Assembly (NCBI RefSeq): GCF_021502655.1
Contig: NZ_JAKFFT010000002.1
Span: forward strand, 248,001 to 312,000
Source: Dyadobacter sp. CY347
GTDB lineage: Bacteria > Bacteroidota > Bacteroidia > Cytophagales > Spirosomataceae
DNA length: 64,000 nucleotides
Direction of reading: 5' to 3'
In this document: in pieces, positions 1 to 8,874 of the stretch
Numbering within the stretch: the first letter of the stretch is position 1
How the letters are laid out: every line of letters starts with the position of its first letter
Notes under the pieces: generated by a model
What the model saw: only the letters and a program-made list of their open reading frames with translations
What the model was told of the DNA's origin: nothing
The model's database searches: none
Program-made: the position numbers and the translations under genes

Positions 1-782
1 AAATGTGTAATGTAAGCTTGTCCGAATGTCATCCAGAAACGTGCACGCTTCAATGTCGGGAAGTTTTTTACCAATGATTCCAGTTCCTCGTGGTAAAGCA
101 CATAACTTTCTTTCGCGCCTATCCTTGGGTATTCGATAGGCTTGTGAATAGACATTGCCGGAATTTCAACCCAAGCACCATTTTCCCAATAACGTCCCGG
201 TTGCGTTATCTCACGAATGTTGATTTCCGGATTGAAGTTCGTAGCAAAAGCCTTTCCGTGATCACCGGCATTACAGTCGATGATATCCAGGTAATGCATT
301 TCATCAAAATGGTGTTTGTTGGCATAAGCAGTGAAAACCTGCGTTACGCCCGGATCAAAGCCGCAGCCCAGAACTGCCATTAAACCAGCTTCCTTAAATC
401 TTTCCTGATAAGCCCACTGCCAGCTATATTCAAATTTGGCAACATCTTTTGGCTCATAATTGGCCGTGTCCAGATAATGTACACCCGTTGCCAGACATGC
501 CTCCATTATCGTTAGATCCTGATAAGGCAAAGCCACATTGATCAACAATTTTGGTTGAAAACGTTTGATCAGAAGCACTGTTTCAGCAACGATATCTGCA
601 TCAACTTGTGCCGTCTGAATGGTCACACCGTGCATTTCCTGAATTTCAGCAGCAATTTTATCACACTTCGATTTGGTGCGGCTGGCCAGCATTATTTCTG
701 TAAAAACATTGCTGTTCAGCGCACATTTATGGGCTACAACACTTCCAACCCCACCTGCACCAATGATCAGAACCTTAGACAT
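1..782 (-). CDS. Saccharopine dehydrogenase-like / carboxynorspermidine dehydrogenase-like protein (partial, 3' end missing)
   Basis: The reading frame starts at an ATG whose complement is 780-782 and stays open to the window edge, giving about 260 residues. The N-terminus MSKVLIIGAGGVGSVVAHKC is a Rossmann dinucleotide-binding motif (GAGGVGS). Later residues include LGCGFDPGVTQVF and DIIDCNAGDHG, typical of the saccharopine dehydrogenase family that in Bacteroidota is often carboxynorspermidine dehydrogenase, a polyamine synthesis enzyme. The family is usually near 400 residues, so about one third is cut off. It lies downstream of the sugar dehydrogenase gene on the same strand but is separated from it by a hairpin. 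The family is clear; the exact substrate is inferred. Confidence 0.8.
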   Translation of the reverse strand, partial: MSKVLIIGAGGVGSVVAHKCALNSNVFTEIMLASRTKSKCDKIAAEIQEMHGVTIQTAQVDADIVAETVLLIKRFQPKLLINVALPYQDLTIMEACLATGVHYLDTANYEPKDVAKFEYSWQWAYQERFKEAGLMAVLGCGFDPGVTQVFTAYANKHHFDEMHYLDIIDCNAGDHGKAFATNFNPEINIREITQPGRYWENGAWVEIPAMSIHKPIEYPRIGAKESYVLYHEELESLVKNFPTLKRARFWMTFGQAYITH

Positions 783-800
783 TTTGTTTCGTTTAAGTTA

Positions 801-836
801 AAAGACTTTCCAGGTTTTCAGAACCCGGAAAGTCTC
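801..836 (-). terminator. Hairpin terminator after the sugar dehydrogenase gene
   Basis: Arms AGACTTTCC (803-811) and GGAAAGTCT (827-835) extend inward by GGTT/AACC with one mismatch around a short loop. Read on the minus strand the hairpin is followed by TTTAACTT. It lies between the stop at 876 and the start at 782, so it probably separates the two genes. Confidence 0.55.
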
Positions 837-875
837 GTCGAATTTCCCGCAAAGATAGAATGACCGCTTAAACTT

Positions 876-2081
876 TCAATTTAAATTTCCGTTAACCAGC
901 TTCATTATCTTGCCTTCGCCGTAATTCAAATAGTAAACTTCACCGCTCAGATCTTGTGCGAAAGAAGAAATAGCGCCTTTGCTTTCAAAGAGCATTGCAT
1001 TGCTCTTCTTTTTGTCGCCATCCAATTCCAGCGCCCAGATCCTTCCGCTGGCAAAATCACCATAAATGTATTTGCCGGCCAAACTTGTAATGGCCTTTCC
1101 CCGATACACATAACCGCCTGTAATGGACCTGTCGCCATTGCTTTGCACATAATCATGGATCGGTTCCACAAGTCCTTGTCCGTTACAATTGGATGACGGC
1201 TCATAACAATCCACGCCTTCTTTGAGCTTCCAGCCGTAATTTCCGCCTTTGTTTATCAGGTCAATTTCTTCGCGCTTATTTTGGCCTACGTCCCCCACAA
1301 AAAGGCGGTTATTATCCATGTCAAAACTCATGCGCCACGGATTTCTAAGGCCATAAGCGTAAATTTCAGGCAGGAAACCATCATTGTTGCCGACCGGGTA
1401 TGGGTTGTCCGCAGGGATGCCATAGTTGCCTTTCCCTGTTCCGTTCACATCCACACGCAGGATTTTCCCTAACATTGATTTACGGTTTTGGGCATTATTT
1501 TGCGGATCGCCGCCGCTGCCGCCATCACCTGTGGCAATGTATAAAAATCCATCCTTGCCAAATTGCAGCGAACCGCCATTGTGGTTGTCGTAGGGTTGGT
1601 TAAAGGTAAATAATACAGTTTCGCTGGAAGGGTCCGCGCGTTCCGCCGTCGGTGTTGTGGCTTTATAGCGTGCGATGACGGTTTTTAGGGGATTTCCGGC
1701 CGTATAATTCAGGTAAAAAAAGCCGTTCGTTTTAAAATCCGGATGAAAAGCCAGCCCGAGCAGCCCGCGTTCTCCGCCATCCTGCACCTTGTTTTTTATA
1801 TCCAGAAAAACAGCGCTGCTGGAAACGTTAGCATTGTTTTGAAAAACCCTGATCACACCCGACTGCTCAACAACAAAAAACCGGCTGCTATCGCCCGGGA
1901 TCTGCTTCATTTCAACGGGCTCCGTGAAATTCAAAGCAGGAAAAGCATCCTTTGTTTGGATCGTTGTATCGGCATTTTCAATGGTGCCGGGGTTTTCAAC
2001 AATGTCTTTGTCCTTGGAACAAGAAGTGGTTGCGAGGCCAGATAACAGAAGGAATAATATCGGAAAAGAATAAAGGCTCAT
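876..2081 (-). CDS. PQQ-dependent sugar dehydrogenase (glucose/sorbosone dehydrogenase family), lipoprotein
   Basis: This 401-residue protein begins with a lipoprotein signal peptide and a Cys at residue 21 (ATTSC), so it is probably anchored in a membrane facing the periplasm or surface. The body matches the soluble GDH-B/sorbosone dehydrogenase beta-propeller: VVEQSGVIRVF, ERGLLGLAFHPDF, DNHNGGSLQFGKDGFLYIATG, YGLRNPWRMSFD and GDVGQNKREEID. The family oxidises aldoses with PQQ and Ca2+, although many bacterial members have no known substrate. ATG 2081 is the only start that keeps the signal peptide, and it lies inside the stem of the ebo terminator hairpin. A second member of the family sits at 31674-32942. 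Confidence 0.85.
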   Translation of the reverse strand: MSLYSFPILFLLLSGLATTSCSKDKDIVENPGTIENADTTIQTKDAFPALNFTEPVEMKQIPGDSSRFFVVEQSGVIRVFQNNANVSSSAVFLDIKNKVQDGGERGLLGLAFHPDFKTNGFFYLNYTAGNPLKTVIARYKATTPTAERADPSSETVLFTFNQPYDNHNGGSLQFGKDGFLYIATGDGGSGGDPQNNAQNRKSMLGKILRVDVNGTGKGNYGIPADNPYPVGNNDGFLPEIYAYGLRNPWRMSFDMDNNRLFVGDVGQNKREEIDLINKGGNYGWKLKEGVDCYEPSSNCNGQGLVEPIHDYVQSNGDRSITGGYVYRGKAITSLAGKYIYGDFASGRIWALELDGDKKKSNAMLFESKGAISSFAQDLSGEVYYLNYGEGKIMKLVNGNLN

Positions 2082-2115
2082 GACGTTGAAGTTTTATTTA
2101 ACAACGTCATGAGCC
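2070..2115 (-). terminator. Terminator hairpin of the ebo operon overlapping the next start codon
   Basis: The perfect 14-base inverted repeat GGCTCATGACGTTG (2075-2088) / CAACGTCATGAGCC (2102-2115) has a 13-base loop. On the minus strand the stem is followed by TTTATTCTTTT, a good U-tract, 25 bases after the eboF stop. The ATG of the sugar dehydrogenase gene (2079-2081) is part of the second arm, and the U-tract encodes the first residues of its signal peptide. Confidence 0.7.
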
Positions 2116-2139
2116 CTCATTTGTTTTCAGCAATGCGTT

Positions 2140-3504
2140 TTAAGTCAGATGTTTCCAGATCACATCATAAACGTCCACAGCTTCAATCTCGGATTTTTCC
2201 AAGGCAGAATCCGTAACCAGGATCGGGTAGTATTCTTTGGGAACATTAATGCTTCCGTGGGAGCCTTTTACCAATGTTGCATCCAGCGGAATAACATCCA
2301 TTAAATATCTGAAACCCATTAATTTACGGGCCAACTTATAGCCGGCACGAAGCTTAATGAGCGGGTTTTTGGGATCCATGAACATTTCCACAGGATCATA
2401 ACCAGGCTTGCGGTGAATGTCTACCAAATGCGCGTAATCCGGCGCTTTTGCGTCGTCAAGCCAGTAATAGTAGGTAAACCAGCTGTCTGGCTTGGCCATC
2501 ACCACCAGATCGCCGGAGCGTTCGTGGTCTATGTGATATGCTTTTTGTTGTTCTTTATCTAAAATTAAATCAATGCCCGGTATTTTTTTCAATGCAATGA
2601 TGACCTGATCCTTAGCCGATTCGTCATTTAAATAAACATGCGCTATCTGGTGATCGGCGGTTGCGAATGCTTTTGAAATCCCTGCATCGAGCAGTTCATA
2701 CCAACGCTCAGTCCGCACGGAAATCAGCCCTTCATTTCTTAAAATCCGGTTGATATGGATTGGATTGCTTACCGGATTAATTCCGTATTCCGAAAGCAAA
2801 ATAATCTTAGCATTACGAGCCTCGTAAAACTGGATCAACTCTGCAACGACATCATCTATTTCTTTCAGTTCATTGCTGATCTTGGAAAAATCCGGCCCGG
2901 ATTTTTGCAAACAATAGTCCAGATGCGGAAGGTAAATCAGCGTTAATGTTGGATTATGCTTCTTTTCAACCCACATCGACGAATCTGCAATCCATTTTGT
3001 AGACTTAATGTTCGCATTAGGCCCCCAAAAATTAAAGAGCGGGAATTGACCCAGATCTTTTTGCAATTCGTCACGCATTTCGGGCGGATAGGCATAACAA
3101 TCGGGTGCTTTTACGCCATCGGCATGATATTGCGGACGCGGAGTTACTGAGAAATCGGCGGTTGAGTACATATTATACCACCAAAACATCTTCGCACAGG
3201 TGAAATTCGGATCCAGCTTTTTGGCCGCATCCCAGATTTTTTCACCCTTAACCAGCTTATTGGACTGTTTCCAGAATTTAATTTCCGAATCCTCGCGGTC
3301 ATACCAGCCATTGCCAACAATTCCGTTTTCAGCAGGCCATTTTCCGGTAATGTAAGTGCTTTGAGACGTCGTAGTTACAGCAGGAAGAACAGGCTTAATA
3401 GGGGTTAAATGTCTGTCTTTTAAATATTTGGCAAGAAATGGAGTATGTTCACCGATCAGGTTTGCACTTAAACCTACGATGTCAATAACGACTGTTTTAT
3501 TCAT
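2140..3504 (-). CDS. eboF: EboF: alkaline phosphatase/nucleotide pyrophosphatase-family protein of the ebo operon
   Basis: This 454-residue protein of the type I phosphodiesterase/nucleotide pyrophosphatase superfamily is the last gene of the ebo operon. Visible parts are the first metal-binding Asp (VIDIVG, D8), a nucleophile region with Thr44-46 (PAVTTTSQSTYITG), LPHLDYC (192-198) and a C-terminal HGS near residue 428. The usual SDHG metal motif is replaced by SEYG (238-241), so catalysis may differ or be lost. There is no signal peptide, so it appears cytoplasmic. Its start overlaps the eboE stop by 8 bases, which suggests translational coupling. The assignment rests on family plus complete operon context. 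Confidence 0.85.
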   Translation of the reverse strand: MNKTVVIDIVGLSANLIGEHTPFLAKYLKDRHLTPIKPVLPAVTTTSQSTYITGKWPAENGIVGNGWYDREDSEIKFWKQSNKLVKGEKIWDAAKKLDPNFTCAKMFWWYNMYSTADFSVTPRPQYHADGVKAPDCYAYPPEMRDELQKDLGQFPLFNFWGPNANIKSTKWIADSSMWVEKKHNPTLTLIYLPHLDYCLQKSGPDFSKISNELKEIDDVVAELIQFYEARNAKIILLSEYGINPVSNPIHINRILRNEGLISVRTERWYELLDAGISKAFATADHQIAHVYLNDESAKDQVIIALKKIPGIDLILDKEQQKAYHIDHERSGDLVVMAKPDSWFTYYYWLDDAKAPDYAHLVDIHRKPGYDPVEMFMDPKNPLIKLRAGYKLARKLMGFRYLMDVIPLDATLVKGSHGSINVPKEYYPILVTDSALEKSEIEAVDVYDVIWKHLT

Positions 3505-4699
3505 AACTGAGTATTTTCTTCACCCATTCAATTTCACGGACGATCGAATCGCCGATGGGCTTCTGCATGTCTTCGGGCAAAACGCCCCAGGTGTAAGTTT
3601 CCACTTCCAAAAACGAAGAAAATGGCTTTTCCCGGTGAATAGCAATTGTTTTGATAATGTCGCCCTGTGTAGAGTCCAGCACGCCATAAGAGTTTATAAA
3701 TAGCGGGACGTGGAAATGTACGCGCCATTCTTTCTGTTTATCGTTCCAATTCGTCAATGCTTCCCGCAAATCCGGATAATGTGTTTTGGTTTCATCCGCA
3801 TTCAAAGCCACAACCTGATGCAGGTAAACAGGCTCGTCGAATGTCTCAATCGCTTTCAGCTTAATCTCTCGCTCATTCGAGAAATTAACTTTCAGCGCAG
3901 AGCTAACCTGGATCCGGCCCACCTGGATGCCCACCTCGTCCAGCGAAGCCAGGATTTCTTCCGGATTTTCGTAGCCGACAGCCGCATGACAAATGTCGTA
4001 GCAAAGCTGAATGTGCTTTAAAATCGTTGCTTTTGCTTCGTCTGTCGTAACATTATATTTCTCTGATAAATAAGCGGTTCCTCTTGGCAAAAGTACATCG
4101 CGATACCATTTTACAAAATCAACTGCATTATCCAGAATGCCGTCCGGCTCAGGCTCAATGTCGAGGTGAAGGAGCTTTCCTGTTTCTTTTTCAATTTTGA
4201 TCAACTCGTCCAGCAATTGCAAAACATGATCTGTCGCCTGCTCGGTCGCATTGATTGTTTCCTCCATCGTCGTCCACCACAAGCGATATGACAGCGGTGG
4301 CGTAGAAACGCCTCCATGCATTCCTTCGGGAAGCAATTCTGAGAGAATGTTGAAAAGCCGGATTGTATAGTTTAAACGGTCTGTCGTGGTCCAGTCGGGC
4401 GTATGCACATTGTCTTTCACAACCGTGTTATGGAAGCCGCCGTAAGGAAAGCCATTGATCACAAAAACGTAAACGTCCTGCTCTTGCAGCCAGTTTTTAA
4501 ATTCCTGCAAAACCTCCGGCTTACTGAGTTCAACAGACGCTTCATTCGCAACGCGCAGGCCAAGGCCGAATGGTTGCCCGGGTGCAAGTTGCTGCCTGAT
4601 ATATGGGATGTTATCCCGAAGCGACTGGAAATGATCGGCCCATTTTTCGCCGGGATGAATATTGCTGCAATAAGTTAAATGTCCGTAAGGCGTGATCAT
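3497..4699 (-). CDS. eboE: EboE: TIM-barrel metabolite traffic protein
   Basis: A 400-residue xylose-isomerase-like TIM-barrel protein. Metal-site-like residues occur in strand ends such as LHLDIEPEPDG, LCYDICHAAVG and VHFHVPLF. EboE proteins occur in ebo clusters and are needed, with the other Ebo proteins, for export of a metabolite precursor in cyanobacteria; the reaction is unknown. The ATG overlaps the eboD stop (4696-4698) by 3 bases, and its own stop overlaps eboF by 8 bases. The family is recognised from sequence and position; no enzymatic role can be assigned. Confidence 0.85.
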   Translation of the reverse strand: MITPYGHLTYCSNIHPGEKWADHFQSLRDNIPYIRQQLAPGQPFGLGLRVANEASVELSKPEVLQEFKNWLQEQDVYVFVINGFPYGGFHNTVVKDNVHTPDWTTTDRLNYTIRLFNILSELLPEGMHGGVSTPPLSYRLWWTTMEETINATEQATDHVLQLLDELIKIEKETGKLLHLDIEPEPDGILDNAVDFVKWYRDVLLPRGTAYLSEKYNVTTDEAKATILKHIQLCYDICHAAVGYENPEEILASLDEVGIQVGRIQVSSALKVNFSNEREIKLKAIETFDEPVYLHQVVALNADETKTHYPDLREALTNWNDKQKEWRVHFHVPLFINSYGVLDSTQGDIIKTIAIHREKPFSSFLEVETYTWGVLPEDMQKPIGDSIVREIEWVKKILSYE

Positions 4700-5871
4700 A
4701 ATGCATGAATGATTTTTGTTCCTTCCAGATAATCAACAGATTGTGCGATAATGTCTGCATCCAGTTCGTGCACTTCCACGCCTTTTCCTATTTTTTCCAA
4801 AAGCATAATGGTCAGCCTTCCGCCTAAATGTTCACGGAACTCGTCGATACCATTACGAAGGTTAATTTTATCGTTTTCAGACAGTTTTGGATGGAAAAGG
4901 TCAAAGCCTAATTTGCCCAAAACATCTAGAATACGGTTCAATTCTGTTTCAGATAGCTGCCCGATTTTCATCGCATAAACACAATCCAGCGCAATGCCAA
5001 TCGCCACTGCTTCGCCGTGACGGACCTGGAAACCGGTCAGAAATTCAAGCTTATGCGCAGCCCAGTGACCGAAATCCAATGGTCTTGAAGAACCAAATTC
5101 AAAAGGATCACCGCCTGCGATATGGTCTGTATGCATTTCGGCGCAGCGGTGAATGAGGTAAGCCATAGCTTCTTCATCGCGATTTGCCAATGCAGTTGCA
5201 TGCTCTTCGATCCATTCAAAAAATGAAGCATCTTTAATCAATGCCACTTTGATCGCTTCCGAAACGCCGCCACGCCAATCGCGGTCGTCCAATGTTCTCA
5301 ATAATGTAAGATCATTAAACACGGCAACCGGAGGCGCAAATGTGCCTAGGAAGTTTTTCTTTCCACGAAAGTTAATGCTGTTTTTGACACCAACGCCCGA
5401 GTCGTTTTGAGATAAAACGGTTGTCGGAATACGGATCAATTTAATGCCCCTATGCGAAACCGCAGCTGCATAACCCACTAAGTCCAGCACCGCGCCGCCG
5501 CCTATGCCTATGATAAACGAATGTCTGTCAATGCCATAAGTATCAACGGCTTCGACGAGACTATCAAAAAGCGCCGGGTCATTTTTGCAAGCTTCACCAC
5601 CGGGAACAATGATAATTTCCGGGGCAAGCTGGATATGGGAAACAGAAGCAGCAAAATAGGACTGAATCTGGTTTGATAAATCTGAATGATGCTGCGCAAA
5701 CCCTTCATCCACAATCACCAAAGCCTTACGCTGAAAGCCCTGCTCGGTATATTCGTTGAAAAAATCTTGTAGTAAAGGGTTTTTTGTATCAAATAAATTT
5801 TCGGTAAAGAATACGGCATAATTGTATTCTACCTTGAAACGCTGTTGTATGGTTTGCATTGAAATCGACAT
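4696..5871 (-). CDS. eboD: EboD: 3-dehydroquinate synthase-like enzyme of the ebo operon
   Basis: This 391-residue member of the sugar phosphate cyclase/dehydroquinate synthase fold has the NAD-binding segment GIGGGAVLDLVGYAA. Putative Zn ligands lie in SEAIKVALI (Glu), FGHWAAHKLE (His) and VRHGEAVAIG (His). PGGEACKND replaces the housekeeping AroB consensus near the nucleotide site. ebo clusters carry such a paralogue beside a UbiA enzyme, so it may make a cyclised sugar-derived group rather than feed the shikimate pathway. The 28-base gap to eboC is the widest inside the operon. It is unlikely to be the housekeeping aroB given this context. Confidence 0.85.
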   Translation of the reverse strand: MSISMQTIQQRFKVEYNYAVFFTENLFDTKNPLLQDFFNEYTEQGFQRKALVIVDEGFAQHHSDLSNQIQSYFAASVSHIQLAPEIIIVPGGEACKNDPALFDSLVEAVDTYGIDRHSFIIGIGGGAVLDLVGYAAAVSHRGIKLIRIPTTVLSQNDSGVGVKNSINFRGKKNFLGTFAPPVAVFNDLTLLRTLDDRDWRGGVSEAIKVALIKDASFFEWIEEHATALANRDEEAMAYLIHRCAEMHTDHIAGGDPFEFGSSRPLDFGHWAAHKLEFLTGFQVRHGEAVAIGIALDCVYAMKIGQLSETELNRILDVLGKLGFDLFHPKLSENDKINLRNGIDEFREHLGGRLTIMLLEKIGKGVEVHELDADIIAQSVDYLEGTKIIHAL

Positions 5872-5899
5872 TGAACACGCAAAAAAGTAATTTTTAACA

Positions 5900-6769
5900 C
5901 TAAGTTACCGCAAAAACCTTTGCCAAAAGCATCGATAAGGGCAATAACGCCAAAACCAGCAACGCCAGCGGCCATAACCCAAAAGCCACGCACCACGAAG
6001 CATTCATCACAATCAAAGAAATAACCCCGGCCTTCACCGCCTTACCAATCAACGGCCCGACCGGATTCTGCATTGCATTCCATAACGGCCTGAATATGAG
6101 CCAGGCATGCAACAAAACGAATGGCAATGTATAAAGCAGGTTTCCATGCTCATTAGCCAGCTTTATTTGCGAAAAAAGCACGATCAGATACAAAAGCGCC
6201 GCAATGTATAATGTAGTTTTCTTGCCTCCATGCACCTCGTCCTGGCTGATCAATGTGATTGCTCCGATGTACATGATAGGAAAAATGGCCATCCACGACC
6301 ATTGCTGCAAAGCTTCCGGCAGCACGCTCATGCCGAGGATAAGGTTTCCGCCGCGGCACATGCCCATGGTTATGGGTCCGAGAACACGGCTATGCTTTGC
6401 AAAACGATTGTACAGAACCGTCAGCATGGCAACGATTATTGCTATAATTCCGCTCAAAGCGCTGAACATCGTTGCGGCCAGAATGCCTAGAAATAACAGC
6501 GTAATGCCCAACATTGTCGCGGATCTTAATGGCACTTTACCGCTTGGGATCGGGCGTTCGGGACGTTCAATGGCGTCGAGCCTGGCGTCGAAAACATCAT
6601 TCATCACCACGCCGCCGCCATATAAGCCTAATGTTGCAATGAGCAGTAGCGCCGGGTTGTAATCCGAAAAAGTAAATTGTACAATGGCCATTCCCGCAAA
6701 AATATCGGTGAATGCGGTGACCACATTGGCAGGACGGGTTAGCTGCAGATAGGGTTTTAAACTGCTCAC
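5900..6769 (-). CDS. eboC: EboC: UbiA-family prenyltransferase-like membrane protein
   Basis: This 289-residue integral membrane protein has about eight hydrophobic helices. The first UbiA aspartate motif is intact (NDVFDARLDAIERPERPIP), which normally binds Mg-diphosphate of a polyprenyl donor. The second region reads SQDEVHGGKKTT rather than a full DxxxD, so it is a divergent member, as in other ebo clusters. The start is a GTG (complement of 6767-6769), one base from the eboB stop. It probably acts in the inner membrane on a lipid-linked intermediate. The protein family is clear; substrate and product are unknown. Confidence 0.85.
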   Translation of the reverse strand: MSSLKPYLQLTRPANVVTAFTDIFAGMAIVQFTFSDYNPALLLIATLGLYGGGVVMNDVFDARLDAIERPERPIPSGKVPLRSATMLGITLLFLGILAATMFSALSGIIAIIVAMLTVLYNRFAKHSRVLGPITMGMCRGGNLILGMSVLPEALQQWSWMAIFPIMYIGAITLISQDEVHGGKKTTLYIAALLYLIVLFSQIKLANEHGNLLYTLPFVLLHAWLIFRPLWNAMQNPVGPLIGKAVKAGVISLIVMNASWCVAFGLWPLALLVLALLPLSMLLAKVFAVT

Positions 6770-6770
6770 T

Positions 6771-7799
6771 TTAATTAATTACTAATGAATCTTTCGCAGG
6801 CGAAGGTTGCTGTCCGCCTCTCAAAATGCTGTTTCCATGAAACTTCTCCGAATGGTCAATGGCATAACCCGACTCAAAATCTGTGACATCAATCTGTCCG
6901 CTCTTGCTAAATGCATCAATCGCATTCTGATAAGTTACCAACCTGATCGTTTCATCCGAAATGCCACGCATCTTCATCAGTGCAGCTGTTTTAGGAATGG
7001 CAAGCGGATCGGAAATCCCCCAGTCAGCCGCAGAATTGACCATAATGCGTTCAGGTCCATATTGTTCCACTACTTTAACCATGCGCTCATTGCCCATTTT
7101 GGTAAAAGGATAAATCGTAAAAGCAGCCCAGAAACCTTTGTCCAAAACACTTTTAACCGTTTCTTCATTATTATGGTCCACAATGACCCAGGAAGGATCA
7201 ATTCCGTGTTCCAGTGCAATGGCCATGCTGCGTTCCGTTCCTTTTTTCTTGTCACGGTGAGGCGTATGGATCTGCACCGGAAGCTTCGCTGACTTGGCCA
7301 GTTCTAGTTGCAAACGATAATATTTTTCTTCCGCAGGAGTCTGGTCATCAAAACCAATTTCTCCCACACCAACAACGCCTTCTTTGTAAATATATAAAGG
7401 TAGAATTTCCATAACCTGTTCAGCAAGAGGCTCATTATTCGCTTCACGGGAGTTGAGTCCCATGGTGCAATAATGTTTAATGCCAAATTGCGAAGAACGG
7501 AATCTTTCCCAGCCAACGAGACTGCTGTAATAATCCTTGAAACTGGAAAGCCCCGTGCGAGGCTGCCCAACCCAGAAAGCAGGTTCGATCAAAGCCACAA
7601 TGCCAGCCTGATGCATCGCCTGGTAATCGTCCGTTGTCCGGGAAACCATGTGGATATGCGGGTCAAAAAAGCGCATCCCTTTGATCAGATCCTTGTAATC
7701 GTTCCAGGCAACGTCGCGGTGCGCAGGCGCTGCGATTGTTTCTTCGCTGTCTTCAAAATGCGAAGGGTTAGGGGATATATCGTTATTGTTAAGGCACAT
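6771..7799 (-). CDS. eboB: EboB: TatD-family metal-dependent hydrolase
   Basis: A 342-residue amidohydrolase-fold protein of the TatD group. Metal ligands are visible in order: FFDPHIH (HxH), GVGEIGFD (Glu), VQIHTPH (His), VIVDHNNEE (His) and NSAADWG (Asp). The first 40 residues are a non-conserved polar extension. It is the second gene of the ebo operon, 11 bases after eboA and one base before eboC. The intact metal site suggests an active hydrolase; the substrate within the ebo system is not known. Confidence 0.85.
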   Translation of the reverse strand: MCLNNNDISPNPSHFEDSEETIAAPAHRDVAWNDYKDLIKGMRFFDPHIHMVSRTTDDYQAMHQAGIVALIEPAFWVGQPRTGLSSFKDYYSSLVGWERFRSSQFGIKHYCTMGLNSREANNEPLAEQVMEILPLYIYKEGVVGVGEIGFDDQTPAEEKYYRLQLELAKSAKLPVQIHTPHRDKKKGTERSMAIALEHGIDPSWVIVDHNNEETVKSVLDKGFWAAFTIYPFTKMGNERMVKVVEQYGPERIMVNSAADWGISDPLAIPKTAALMKMRGISDETIRLVTYQNAIDAFSKSGQIDVTDFESGYAIDHSEKFHGNSILRGGQQPSPAKDSLVIN

Positions 7800-7810
7800 A
7801 GGTTCAGGTG

Positions 7811-8659
7811 TCAGTGTTCAAGATCGGCCCAGGTTAATGTCCCGGACTTAACCGATTTTTCAAGATCAATGTATTTAGCCAAAAGATAATTGGCCGGAGC
7901 AAGCGATGAATCATTGCAAGCCAAAGCGGCTGCTTTTTGGTCATCAACGTTCTCAGAATCAAATAAATGCTGCATATCAGCAAGCAAAGTCGGGTTCATG
8001 AATTTGCCCGCCAGCCGCCACACCTGGGCCGGAACGCTGCGTCCGGCAGCCCATCGTTCATGCGCGAAATCAGAAAGCGTTATCGCCAATTTTTCGTTTG
8101 CACGATTGTCCAGACCTTCGATAAAATTGATAGGCTTATCATTAAAAATGGTTTTCAAAACCAGCTGATTCCAGGCCAGTTCGCTGAAATGTTTCTCGGG
8201 GTAAGGATTATGCAATGCAATGGCGTCAAACACAAAACCCATATTGGAGCGAACCGCGTCCGTCGCCCTGAAAAGCCATTGATCCGGATAAGAAAGCACG
8301 GGTAAGGCAGAATAAAGCGCCACCAGTTCATTCATTTCGGCCGTATCGAAGAGCGTTTCAATGTTCTTGACATAGTCCTCTTTGTCCGAAGGATCGAGTT
8401 GGGTCAGCAGCCATACGCGGGCAAGCCTCACAAGCGACCAGCCTTCAACCGAGAATCCGGGGATTTCGGCATTCAGCGTAAATTGCTGGTCTGGATTAAC
8501 TGAGATAATTTTTTTGGAAAGAAACCTCGGAGCAGCGACAAATGCGGTCATCAAATCCATTGGACTGGACGCAGCTCTGTCTTGTAACCATTCAGCCTCA
8601 GGTCCGGAGGTGTTGAGGATGATTATATCCCAAAGATTCTGTTTTATAATATCGGACAT
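7811..8659 (-). CDS. eboA: EboA domain-containing protein
   Basis: A 282-residue, largely alpha-helical soluble protein with no signal peptide. It is recognisable as EboA through the N-terminal LQDRAASSPMDLMTAFVAAPR region and the acidic middle segment PSDKEDYVKNIETLFDTAEM. EboA proteins have no known biochemical activity and are diagnostic of ebo clusters. It is the first gene of the operon, preceded by 208 bases that must hold the promoter. I could not find a convincing TAnnTTTG box there on the minus strand. Confidence 0.8.
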   Translation of the reverse strand: MSDIIKQNLWDIIILNTSGPEAEWLQDRAASSPMDLMTAFVAAPRFLSKKIISVNPDQQFTLNAEIPGFSVEGWSLVRLARVWLLTQLDPSDKEDYVKNIETLFDTAEMNELVALYSALPVLSYPDQWLFRATDAVRSNMGFVFDAIALHNPYPEKHFSELAWNQLVLKTIFNDKPINFIEGLDNRANEKLAITLSDFAHERWAAGRSVPAQVWRLAGKFMNPTLLADMQHLFDSENVDDQKAAALACNDSSLAPANYLLAKYIDLEKSVKSGTLTWADLEH

Positions 8660-8849
8660 AACGAAGCAATAAAATTCTGATTTACGCAGGTTGCGGCTTT
8701 GTAAATCATTCTTGAATGTGGGTTATATTAATGATAAAGTTTTTTTTAACTATAAAGTTTCCCTCCGCCATGTTATAACGCTTTCCTGCTTTGAAAAGAC
8801 GCATTTGAAGGGTGTTAACATTCGTTTTTAATCAAAATCTAATGTTCAG

Positions 8850-8874
8850 TTTCTAATCCGCAACGGATCAGAAA
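8850..8874 (-). terminator. Possible terminator hairpin at the end of the MgtC-like gene
   Basis: Arms TTTCTAATCCG (8850-8860) and CGGATCAGAAA (8864-8874) pair with one mismatch around a CAA loop and include the stop codon of the MgtC-like gene. There is no strong U-tract, so termination is only suggested. Confidence 0.35.

Noticed and set aside
6204..6662. 152-codon plus-strand frame opposite eboC
   Set aside because: Antisense to the UbiA motifs of eboC; no family features.
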